From Mycolicibacterium litorale (GTDB lineage Bacteria; Actinomycetota; Actinomycetes; Mycobacteriales; Mycobacteriaceae), in assembly GCF_014218295.1 (NCBI RefSeq), contig NZ_AP023287.1, positions 4,588,001 to 4,652,000 of the forward strand: DNA of 64,000 nucleotides, written 5' to 3'. The translations under genes were made by a program, and so were the position numbers. Shown here piece by piece: positions 1-6,192 of this stretch; within the stretch, counting starts at the first letter, position 1, and every line of letters begins with the position of its first letter. Under the pieces are notes generated by a model, which had not been told where the DNA came from, made no database searches, and saw only the letters and a program-made list of their open reading frames with translations.

Positions 1-1
1 C

Positions 2-91
2 GGCTGGTGGCTCTACGACATCTTCTACATCACGCCGTTCCTGGCCATCCCCTACCTGCACTCGGTCAACCGGGAGATCTTCTCCGACTGA
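2..91 (+). CDS. C-terminal end of a multi-pass membrane protein (5' part outside window)
   Basis: Only the last 29 codons are in the window. They encode a hydrophobic helix followed by a polar tail ending NREIFSD. The residues match the C-terminus of the membrane protein at 2863-3597 at 28 of 29 positions (Ser versus Thr). At DNA level I count 7 differences in 91 bases, six of them silent, so this is a recently duplicated paralogue kept under protein-level constraint. It stops 144 bases before the first small gene of the NorD/NorQ-like operon and may be part of the same system. The function is not recognised. Confidence 0.8.
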   Translation, partial: GWWLYDIFYITPFLAIPYLHSVNREIFSD

Positions 92-109
92 GAGGAATGA
101 CTTTACTCA

Positions 110-138
110 TTGACTGCAATCAGTGTAAGGGTTACAAA
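110..138 (+). promoter_or_regulatory. Predicted SigA-type promoter of the NorD/NorQ-like operon
   Basis: A TTGACT box (110-115) and a TACAAA box (133-138) are separated by 17 bases, upstream of the small gene at 236. An imperfect palindrome, TGAnTGCAnTCA (111-122), overlaps the -35 box, and TTAC...GTAA arms (103-106 and 125-128) flank it. This could be an operator for the TetR protein encoded at 4058, but that is inference only. Confidence 0.4.
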
Positions 139-235
139 GAGCGCACCGCCTCACCTCATACCCAACGGTGGGCGCATCCACTGCGCCGGCGGCAGAGACG
201 GAAACGACGTGGACCGACGAACGGGGGGAGCTGAC

Positions 236-343
236 ATGGCGGACTGGATCTGGGAGATTCTGCGTTACGTGGCCGCCTGGGGCGGAACGGGTTTGGTCAT
301 CTGGTTCTGGTACTGGATGTTCTCCAACATCGGCACGTTCTGA
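236..343 (+). CDS. 35-residue single-pass membrane peptide
   Basis: A 35-residue ORF preceded by a strong GGGGGAG ribosome-binding site ending about six bases before the ATG. The product has a short polar N-terminus, then one Trp- and aromatic-rich hydrophobic helix (about residues 9-30). It has no homologue I can name. It is the first gene after the predicted promoter and lies directly upstream of the NorD-like gene, so it may be a small subunit or assembly factor of the membrane complex encoded downstream. The good ribosome-binding site and co-directional position support it as a real gene; coding evidence is otherwise limited by its size. Confidence 0.6.
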   Translation: MADWIWEILRYVAAWGGTGLVIWFWYWMFSNIGTF

Positions 344-386
344 AACCACGTTCTGAAACCACGTTCTGAAACCACGTTCTGAAACC
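335..386 (+). repeat. Four perfect tandem copies of a 13-bp unit
   Basis: The unit ACGTTCTGAAACC is repeated four times without a mismatch, and a partial fifth copy (ACG) touches the ATG at 390. The first copy begins inside the last codons and stop codon of the 35-residue gene, so the repeat arose from the 3' end of that gene. It fills the whole space before the NorD-like gene and contains no Shine-Dalgarno sequence. Confidence 0.95.
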
Positions 387-389
387 ACG

Positions 390-1922
390 ATGTCCGATCT
401 GTCCGATGCCCACGCCATGACGGTAGAGCGACGCTGCGCGCTCATCGCCGTCGCACTGAGCGGACGTCGCCGCGCGGGCGCTCAACTGGTGACCGGACAC
501 CATCGCGGATTCGGCCTCAGCGCCGCACTCGACATGGTCCGTGTCCCCTACCCCGCAATGTGTCGCGACTGGACCCCGCGATCGCTGACGTGCGGTGTGG
601 CGCTGCAATGCTCCCCCACCAAGGACGCTCTCACCGGTTACCGGTTGAACGAGCTGACCACGCGGGAACTCCTCGCGCTGACCCTCGTGGAGGCCGGTGC
701 CGCGGCCCGCTGGGTCGCCTCGAACTGGCCGGGGCTGATCCGCGAGCTGCAACGGTTACTTCCCGATCTCGTCGCCGCGTCGACCGACCTGGACGGCGCG
801 CAGATGCTCGAACATGCGGTCACGCTGGCGCGCACGGGCCGGCCGCTGATCGTCGATCCGCTGCTGGGAAACTTGCCGCGCGCCTACACCGAGCCCCGTG
901 GCGTGGCCGACACCTTACGGCGCACCCTCGGCAGGCTTCCGTGGACGACCACTCAGAAGCGGCTTCCGCGTCCGTATTCCGTTCCGGCGGGCGGGGATGG
1001 CGGTGTGCGCAATACGAATCTGCCACCACCGAGCCGACCGCAGGACAACGATGTCGACATCACCCCGGACCACCGGCCCGGCATCCCGTATCCGGAGTGG
1101 AATGCCTGGACGAGCAGCTTCATACCCGACCACGTCGCGGTGGTGGAACGCAACCACGCCAGTCGGATCCGCCGACCCGCGCCGAGCTCTGCCGAGCTGC
1201 GCATGTGGTTCGAGGAGCACACTCACCGAGCCATGCGCAACCGGTTGGAGGACGGGTCGGATCTCGATGTCGCACAGTACGTCGACCACTTCATCGATGT
1301 GCGGACAGGTGAGGCCGTCGAGCCCCGGGTGTTCCGGGAGTTGCTGCCCAGCAGCCGCGATGTGACCACTGCACTGCTGCTGGACGGCAGCTCGTCGCTG
1401 GGCGTGCACGGCGGCACGATCTTCCGGTTGGAGCTGGCCTGCGCCGACGCGCTGTCGCGGGCGATGACGGCAGCCCGGGAACGCCACGGCATCTTCGTCT
1501 TCACCGGCAACACCCGCCATCGGGTGGAAGTGAGCTGCCTCAAGGACTTCGGGGAACGCCGGTTCGTCCCGCCAGGAAGCCTCGGGCTGACGGCCGGCGG
1601 ATACACCCGCCTCGGAGCGCCGTTGCGGCACCTGACCAGCCGTGTGCTCGCGCAGCCGTCCGAGCGGCGGTTGATCATCGTCATCGGCGACGGCCTGATC
1701 TCCGACGAAGGGTACGAGGGCCGCTACGCCTGGGCCGATGCCGCGCACGCCGTCGACGAAGCGGCCGAAGCCGGAGTGTCCATGTACTACGTCGGTGTCG
1801 GCCCCGCCCGCGTCGACCCGCTGCCGGAGGTGTTCGGCCCGAAGCGATCTCAACGCATTCGGCGCGTCGACGACCTTCCCCGGGTTCTCGCGCATGTCCA
1901 TCGGGAGCTGGTTTCCGCATGA
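390..1922 (+). CDS. NorD-like VWA-domain protein, partner of the adjacent MoxR/NorQ-type ATPase
   Basis: 510 residues. The C-terminal third is a von Willebrand A domain with a complete MIDAS motif D332-G-S-S-S, and it carries the NorD-type signatures YTRLGAPLRH, DGLISDEGYEGRYAW and a final DLPRVL stretch. The N-terminal half is divergent. NorD proteins work with NorQ AAA+ ATPases to activate or insert metal into a target enzyme (non-haem iron in cNOR; the related CbbO/CbbQ pair activates Rubisco). No norB or norC is present here, so the client is probably the membrane protein downstream (inference). The start at 390 lacks a visible ribosome-binding site because the 13-bp repeats occupy that space; Met10 at 417 is an alternative. 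Its 3' end overlaps the ATPase gene by 4 bases. Confidence 0.88.
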   Translation: MSDLSDAHAMTVERRCALIAVALSGRRRAGAQLVTGHHRGFGLSAALDMVRVPYPAMCRDWTPRSLTCGVALQCSPTKDALTGYRLNELTTRELLALTLVEAGAAARWVASNWPGLIRELQRLLPDLVAASTDLDGAQMLEHAVTLARTGRPLIVDPLLGNLPRAYTEPRGVADTLRRTLGRLPWTTTQKRLPRPYSVPAGGDGGVRNTNLPPPSRPQDNDVDITPDHRPGIPYPEWNAWTSSFIPDHVAVVERNHASRIRRPAPSSAELRMWFEEHTHRAMRNRLEDGSDLDVAQYVDHFIDVRTGEAVEPRVFRELLPSSRDVTTALLLDGSSSLGVHGGTIFRLELACADALSRAMTAARERHGIFVFTGNTRHRVEVSCLKDFGERRFVPPGSLGLTAGGYTRLGAPLRHLTSRVLAQPSERRLIIVIGDGLISDEGYEGRYAWADAAHAVDEAAEAGVSMYYVGVGPARVDPLPEVFGPKRSQRIRRVDDLPRVLAHVHRELVSA

Positions 1923-2719
1923 CAGACACCTACTGCGCCAACGGCAACGAGGTCCAGCTCTTCGAGCAGGCGTTCCACCAGCGACTACCTGTCATGCTGA
2001 CCGGCCCGACCGGATGCGGCAAGACGCGGCTCGTCGAGCACATGGGGTCGCTGCTGGGGCGGCCGGTGGTCACCATCAGCTGTCACGACGATCTGACCAG
2101 TTCCGATCTCGTCGGTCGATTCATGATCACCGGCGGCGACGTGGTGTGGACCGACGGCCCACTCACTCGGGCGGTCAAGGCCGGAGCGATCTGCTACCTC
2201 GACGAAGTCGTTGAGGCGCGCCACGATTCGCTGGCCATCCTGCACTCGCTGACCGATCATCGACGGGCTCTGTACCTCGACCGCGCCGGTGAGGTCGTCG
2301 AGGCACCCGAGGCGTTCATGCTCGTGTGTTCGTACAACCCCGCCTACCGCAGCTCGCTCAAGGAGCTCAAACCGTCCTTCCGCCAACGGTTCGTGACCCT
2401 GCCGATGCGGTACCTGCCCCCTGATCGGGAAGCCGCGGTCATCGTCGCCGAGACCGGCATCGACGAGCGGACCGCCCATCGACTGGTGCGGTGCGCCACC
2501 GCGATCCGCACCGCTGACGACGTGTTCCACTTCGAGCCGCCGTCCACCCGGGTGCTCGTCACCGCGGCCGCGCTGATCGCCGCTGGGGCCGCCGCACCGG
2601 AGGCCGCGGAGGCATGCATCCTGGCCCCACTGTCCAGCGACGGCGCCATCACCGAAGGCCTGCGCGAACTGGCGGTGGCCAGCCTCGGCGACACCGACGA
2701 CTCGAACACCGCCCTTTAG
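1919..2719 (+). CDS. MoxR-family AAA+ ATPase, CbbQ/NirQ/NorQ/GvpN type
   Basis: 266 residues with Walker A GPTGCGKT (29-36), Walker B YLDE (93-96) and a following region that handles the client (SYNPAYRSSLKELKPSFRQRF), all typical of the CbbQ/NorQ/GvpN branch. These ATPases form hexameric rings and remodel a dedicated target enzyme with a VWA partner. The ATG overlaps the stop of the NorD-like gene (ATGA), which implies translational coupling and equimolar production. The next gene follows after a strong AGGAAGGAG site. The family assignment is secure; the substrate is unknown. Confidence 0.9.
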   Translation: MTDTYCANGNEVQLFEQAFHQRLPVMLTGPTGCGKTRLVEHMGSLLGRPVVTISCHDDLTSSDLVGRFMITGGDVVWTDGPLTRAVKAGAICYLDEVVEARHDSLAILHSLTDHRRALYLDRAGEVVEAPEAFMLVCSYNPAYRSSLKELKPSFRQRFVTLPMRYLPPDREAAVIVAETGIDERTAHRLVRCATAIRTADDVFHFEPPSTRVLVTAAALIAAGAAAPEAAEACILAPLSSDGAITEGLRELAVASLGDTDDSNTAL

Positions 2720-2734
2720 GAAGGAGCCGCCGCC

Positions 2735-2866
2735 ATGGTGGATCAGAAGGAGAAGAAGCGCAAGAAGGCGCTCATCGTCCTGCAGATCGTCATCTACGGC
2801 TACCTGTTGTCGATGTTCCTCATCCAGCTCTACATGTCGTTCGCCCGCGGTTGGTGGGAATTGTGA
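2735..2866 (+). CDS. 43-residue single-pass membrane peptide
   Basis: A short ORF with an excellent ribosome-binding site (AGGAAGGAG, 2718-2726). The product begins with a very basic stretch (residues 4-11, KEKKRKKA except for Glu6), then one hydrophobic helix (about 12-34) and an aromatic C-terminus. The charged N-terminus predicts a cytoplasmic N-end. It overlaps the next membrane-protein gene by 4 bases (GTGA), which strongly suggests that the two are translated together and may form one complex. It shows no resemblance to the 35-residue peptide at 236 and no recognised family. Confidence 0.7.
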   Translation: MVDQKEKKRKKALIVLQIVIYGYLLSMFLIQLYMSFARGWWEL

Positions 2867-3597
2867 ACTTCCCGACGCCCAAACGCACTTCGGGCCCAAC
2901 CGCCACGGCGACCGGCCCGCCCGGCGGGTCCCCCAGTCTCGAGGAGCATCACGAGGATTCGCGGCTGGCGCAGCGCCGCGCGGACAAGTGGATGATCACC
3001 GGTGCCGCGCTCATGGGCATGTGGGCCCCTGGGGTCATCGGCTTCCCGATCTTCATGCGCGGCGTCTGGCTGCAGCGGCAAGCCCTCCGCGCGGGCTTGT
3101 CGGTGCGGCCGATGATCGTCACGCTGATCGGCTACCTGGTGCTGATCGACGGCATGCTCAACAGCCTCGGCTGGGCGCTCGATCTCGTCGCGAACCACAC
3201 CCTGATCAACCGGGTGCTGATGGTCGGCTGGGGCGCGATGTTCGACGCCGGCTACTTCTGGCACTACAACGAACTGTGGGTCGGCGGCGCCGCCGGGCCC
3301 GGCGAGAAGTCGATGGTGTTCGGCATGATCGTCACCGTTTTCGCGATGCGCTGCGCCGCCGCGATCGGGTTCCTGCAGATGAAGCGCTGGGGCCACCAGT
3401 GGATGATCGTCACCTGCTGGATGGGTGTGCTGATCTGGTGCGTCTACGTGTTCAACATGACCATGTTCGCCGACGTGCGTTTCGCCGGCGTCATCTTCCC
3501 CGTGGTCGGCTGGTGGCTCTACGACATCTTCTACATCACCCCGTTCCTCGCAATCCCCTACCTGCACACCGTGAACCGCGAGATCTTCTCCGACTGA
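2863..3597 (+). CDS. Six-helix membrane protein of unknown family, candidate client of the NorD/NorQ-like pair
   Basis: 244 residues from a GTG that overlaps the preceding stop codon. After a polar, Pro-rich N-terminus of about 40 residues come roughly six hydrophobic helices. Polar and potentially metal-binding residues lie in or beside helices: an Asp in LIDGML and a cluster [11 protein letters not shown] near the middle. It is not similar enough to PmoA/AmoA, PmoC, NorB or AveC-type proteins, as I remember them, for me to assign it. A near-identical C-terminus ends at position 91, so the gene was duplicated. A MoxR/VWA pair encoded directly upstream suggests an enzyme needing cofactor insertion or remodelling, but this is inference. 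Confidence 0.8.
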   Translation: MNFPTPKRTSGPTATATGPPGGSPSLEEHHEDSRLAQRRADKWMITGAALMGMWAPGVIGFPIFMRGVWLQRQALRAGLSVRPMIVTLIGYLVLIDGMLNSLGWALDLVANHTLINRVLMVGWGAMFDAGYFWHYNELWVGGAAGPGEKSMVFGMIVTVFAMRCAAAIGFLQMKRWGHQWMIVTCWMGVLIWCVYVFNMTMFADVRFAGVIFPVVGWWLYDIFYITPFLAIPYLHTVNREIFSD

Positions 3598-3607
3598 AGG
3601 AGCCGAC

Positions 3608-4012
3608 GTGACAACCACCGAAGAGAAGGCCGACGACCTGGCGCCCGGCACCACGCCCTACTACGCACGGATGCACAAGTGGATCAAACGAGCCGTCCTG
3701 GTGTGCCTGGTGGCATTGGTCATCGAGGGAGCGTTCACGCTGCCGTTCATGGCGGTCTACTACGGGTATCCGACGCTGAGCCTGACCGAGATATGCAGTG
3801 AGCTCTTGAAGGTGCGCTACTCCGACGACGCGCTGGAGTGCCAGGTTCCGTACCCGGCGTTGGGCGCGCCCGAAGGCGCCGAGGGCAAGGACACCGCCCA
3901 GGACGAATGGGGCATCCAACCGGTACCGAAGTACAACCGCATCGGGTTCCGTGAACTGGTGCGGATCCACGAGGAGCGCGAAGCACGTATGGCGGCCTCG
4001 AACCCGGATTGA
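3608..4012 (+). CDS. Membrane-anchored protein, last gene of the NorD/NorQ-like operon
   Basis: 134 residues from a GTG preceded by AAGGAG (3597-3602). One hydrophobic helix (about residues 28-50) follows a short cytoplasmic-type N-terminus with basic residues, and the remaining 85 residues form a polar domain with two cysteines (ICSELL and LECQVP). The orientation suggests an extracytoplasmic C-terminal domain in which the two cysteines could form a disulfide. It lies 10 bases behind the six-helix protein and is best read as a further subunit. No known family is recognised. Confidence 0.75.
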   Translation: MTTTEEKADDLAPGTTPYYARMHKWIKRAVLVCLVALVIEGAFTLPFMAVYYGYPTLSLTEICSELLKVRYSDDALECQVPYPALGAPEGAEGKDTAQDEWGIQPVPKYNRIGFRELVRIHEEREARMAASNPD

Positions 4013-4044
4013 TCCGGCCGGCGAACCGCCCGCGGTGTCAGCGA

Positions 4045-4050
4045 TAGAGT
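4045..4050 (+). promoter_or_regulatory. -10 box of a probable leaderless TetR transcript
   Basis: TAGAGT matches TAnnnT and ends 7 bases before the ATG at 4058. No ribosome-binding site is present, so the transcript probably begins at the start codon. No clear -35 box is seen. Confidence 0.45.
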
Positions 4051-4057
4051 CGGGGAC

Positions 4058-4660
4058 ATGGCAGTCGCGAACAGACCGTCGGCTCGTGAGACCAGGCGTC
4101 TGCAGACGCGAGAGCGGCTCTTGGGCGCGGCGATCGCCGAGTTCAAACGGTCGGGGATGGCCGAAGCCGACGTCGCCGCGATCGTGGCTGCGGCCGGAGT
4201 TGCCCACGGCACCTTCTTCTTTCACTTCCCCACCAAAGAGCATGTACTCCTGGAGCTCGAGCGGCGCGAGGAGGAGCGGATCGCCAAACAGCTTGTCCGA
4301 TACGCCGGCTCTAATGGCGACCTGGCCGACATCCTGCGCGAATCGGTTCGTCTGGTTCTCGGGCTCGAGCGCCGGCTCGGCGCTGTGCTGTTCAAAGACT
4401 TTCTTGCACTGCACTTCTCGCAGACGCGACCGCCGGCGGAGGAGAGCATGGAGCATCCGGTGATCATCGCGGTCGCCGAACAGATCAGGTTGGCGCAGGA
4501 CGTGGGCAGCGCCGACGAGGACGTGGATGCCATGAACAGCGCGGTGTTCTTCCTGCTCGGACTCTACGCTTTGCTGACGACCACCCACGGCTGGCCGACC
4601 CAGGCCGCGATGCTCGACGACTACGTCATCAGGACGCTGCGCAGCATCGGCGTCTCGTGA
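4058..4660 (+). CDS. TetR/AcrR-family transcriptional regulator
   Basis: 200 residues. The N-terminal helix-turn-helix is typical (RERLLGAAIAEFKRSG, then an HGTFFFHFPTKEHVL recognition segment, about residues 20-65), followed by an all-helical ligand domain. It is encoded directly after the NorD/NorQ-like operon on the same strand but behind its own -10 box. It is the obvious candidate regulator of that operon. The effector is unknown. Confidence 0.88.
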   Translation: MAVANRPSARETRRLQTRERLLGAAIAEFKRSGMAEADVAAIVAAAGVAHGTFFFHFPTKEHVLLELERREEERIAKQLVRYAGSNGDLADILRESVRLVLGLERRLGAVLFKDFLALHFSQTRPPAEESMEHPVIIAVAEQIRLAQDVGSADEDVDAMNSAVFFLLGLYALLTTTHGWPTQAAMLDDYVIRTLRSIGVS

Positions 4661-4769
4661 GCCCGGCCGTGACCCGTCCGACGTTTCCGCTGCGCCCCGC
4701 GGGGAATGTCGTGAGGCAGGTCGTTCAGGCACAGGCTTCGCGTGTCGGCACAGTTCAGGAGGTCATGGA

Positions 4770-5432
4770 ATGCAGGTCGTCATCGCCGGCGGACACGGCA
4801 AGATCGCACTGCACCTCGAGCGGCTGCTGACGCAGCGCGGGGACACCGCGGTGGGCCTGATCCGCAACCCGGACCACGCCGGCGACCTCGAAGCGATCGG
4901 GGCGCAGCCCGTGGTGCTCGATCTGGAGCACTCGTCGGTGGGCGAGGTGATCGAGGCGGTGCGCGGCGCCGATGCCGTGGTGTTCGCCGCCGGCGCCGGA
5001 CCGGGTAGCGGCGCGGCACGCAAGGAGACCGTCGACCGCGATGCCGCGATCCTGTTGGCCGACGCCGCCCAGGCTGCCGGTGTCGGCCGGTACGTGATGA
5101 TCTCGTCGATGGGTGCGGACGCCGAGGCGCCCGACGACACCGGCGATCCGGTGTTCGTGGCGTATCTGCGGGCGAAGGGCGCCGCCGACGACGCCGTGAG
5201 GTCGCGCCGCGCACTCTCCACGACGATCGTGCGGCCCGGCCGGCTCACCGACGATGCGGGCACCGGTCGCGTGCACATCGCGGACTCCACCGGTTACGGC
5301 GCCATCCCGCGCGAAGACGTCGCCGCCGTGCTGCTCGCGGTGCTCGACACGCCGGCCACCGGTGGGCGGACGGTCGAGCTCGTCGGCGGCGACACCCCGA
5401 TCGACGCGGCCGTCGAGGCGATGGCGGGCTGA
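4770..5432 (+). CDS. NAD(P)-binding SDR-like oxidoreductase
   Basis: 220 residues of the atypical short-chain dehydrogenase family (NAD(P)H-binding, YwnB/SDR_a5-like). The N-terminus MQVVIAGGHGKIA holds the glycine-rich dinucleotide loop, and VVFAAGAG and a central YVMISSMGA strand follow. The usual YxxxK catalytic pair may be represented by YLRAKGAAD. AGGAGG (4757-4762) lies 7 bases before the ATG. It stands alone between the TetR gene and a convergent operon. Possible roles are reduction of a quinone or small carbonyl compound, or a non-catalytic sensor. Confidence 0.82.
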   Translation: MQVVIAGGHGKIALHLERLLTQRGDTAVGLIRNPDHAGDLEAIGAQPVVLDLEHSSVGEVIEAVRGADAVVFAAGAGPGSGAARKETVDRDAAILLADAAQAAGVGRYVMISSMGADAEAPDDTGDPVFVAYLRAKGAADDAVRSRRALSTTIVRPGRLTDDAGTGRVHIADSTGYGAIPREDVAAVLLAVLDTPATGGRTVELVGGDTPIDAAVEAMAG

Positions 5433-5441
5433 GCCTCGGTC

Positions 5442-5504
5442 GCCGAGATCGACGTTTTGGCGGCTTTTACTCGCACTTTCTCGCCCGTTTGTTCGTTTGG
5501 GCGA
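5442..5504. repeat. Interspersed structured intergenic element, copy A
   Basis: It fills the gap between two convergent genes. It starts with GCCGAGATCGACG and ends with a hairpin TCGCCC (5481-5486) / GGGCGA (5499-5504) around a 12-base loop GTTTGTTCGTTT. The same start and the same loop recur at 45220-45284. An alternative longer pairing, GACGTTT (5451-5457) with AAACGTC (5504-5510), is possible here. There is no U-tract, so it is not a classical terminator. Confidence 0.75.
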
Positions 5505-5508
5505 AACG

Positions 5509-5952
5509 TCAGGCGGGGGTGAAGACGGCTTTGAAACGGTCCAGCGATTCGCGGATGTCGCTCTTGAGGGCGCCGGCGACCACCATGCCGATCGGCCCGA
5601 ACAGCGCGGGCCCCCCGAGGTGGATGTCGAACGTGACGGTCGACCCGTCACCGTCGTCGGACGGCTTCACCTTGCCCATCAGCTTGACCTTCACCCCGCC
5701 CTTGCCGTCGCCGTTGAGCGTCATCGACTGCGGCGGCTTGTAGTGCACGATCGTCCAGTTCACGCGCGTCGCCATGCCCATCACCTCGACGATCGAGTCG
5801 ATCCGGGTGCCCTTGTCGAGGGTGTCGGGCAGCGGGGAACGCCACACCCGGTGGATGGACAGCCATTCCTTGTACCGCGACAGGTCAGAGGCGCACTCCC
5901 ACGCCTTCTCCGGCGCGAGGGGGACATCGACGGAGACGGAAAGCTTGGCCAT
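5509..5952 (-). CDS. SRPBCC-fold protein, homologue of the Rv0910 toxin of the Rv0909-Rv0910 pair
   Basis: 147 residues of the START/Bet v 1-like SRPBCC superfamily, alignable by memory to M. tuberculosis Rv0910 over its whole length (KLSxSxDVPL start, WTIVxYKPP centre, LGGPALFGPIGM near the end). Rv0910 has been described as the toxin of a toxin-antitoxin pair with Rv0909, although the fold is more typical of lipid or hydrophobic ligand binding. It is the last gene of the minus-strand operon, only 3 bases behind the antitoxin-like gene. Toxicity in this species is inferred. Confidence 0.85.
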   Translation of the reverse strand: MAKLSVSVDVPLAPEKAWECASDLSRYKEWLSIHRVWRSPLPDTLDKGTRIDSIVEVMGMATRVNWTIVHYKPPQSMTLNGDGKGGVKVKLMGKVKPSDDGDGSTVTFDIHLGGPALFGPIGMVVAGALKSDIRESLDRFKAVFTPA

Positions 5953-5955
5953 GGG

Positions 5956-6183
5956 TCAGGGCTGCCTCGGCGGTTGCGGATCGATCGGCGGCTGCGGCGG
6001 TGGGATCCGATTGCTGGTGTTCTTGTTCACGTAGTCCCTGGCCGCGTTCTGCGCCTTGTCCACGTGCGGCGCGTACTTGCCCCTGGTCTTCCGGTCGAAG
6101 AGGTCACCGGCCTTCTCGATGGCGGTGCCGGCCTTGTCCGGGTTCTTCGACACCCAGTTCTTCACCTTGTCGAGGAATGCCAT
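5956..6183 (-). CDS. Rv0909-like small protein, putative antitoxin
   Basis: 75 residues. The first 50 match the Rv0909 type (FLDKVKNWVSKNPDKAGTAI, then GDLFDRKT and GKYAPHVDKAQ), probably amphipathic helices. The C-terminal 15 residues are a Pro/Gln-rich tail (PPPQPPIDPQPP) that I do not recall in Rv0909. The gene lies 9 bases behind ctpE and 3 bases before the SRPBCC gene, the same order as in M. tuberculosis. Antitoxin function is taken from the family annotation. Confidence 0.8.
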   Translation of the reverse strand: MAFLDKVKNWVSKNPDKAGTAIEKAGDLFDRKTRGKYAPHVDKAQNAARDYVNKNTSNRIPPPQPPIDPQPPRQP

Positions 6184-6192
6184 GCGGCCAGT

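Noticed and set aside
390..2719. Assignment of the VWA/AAA+ pair as nitric oxide reductase accessory genes norD/norQ
   Set aside because: No norB or norC and no haem-copper motif in the window; the resemblance is at family level, so no gene symbol is given.
2863..4012. Copper membrane monooxygenase (PmoA/PmoC-like) or AveC-type cyclase identity of the operon's membrane proteins
   Set aside because: Helix count and operon type invited both ideas, but I could not match conserved motifs such as the PmoC metal site or the AveC core from memory.
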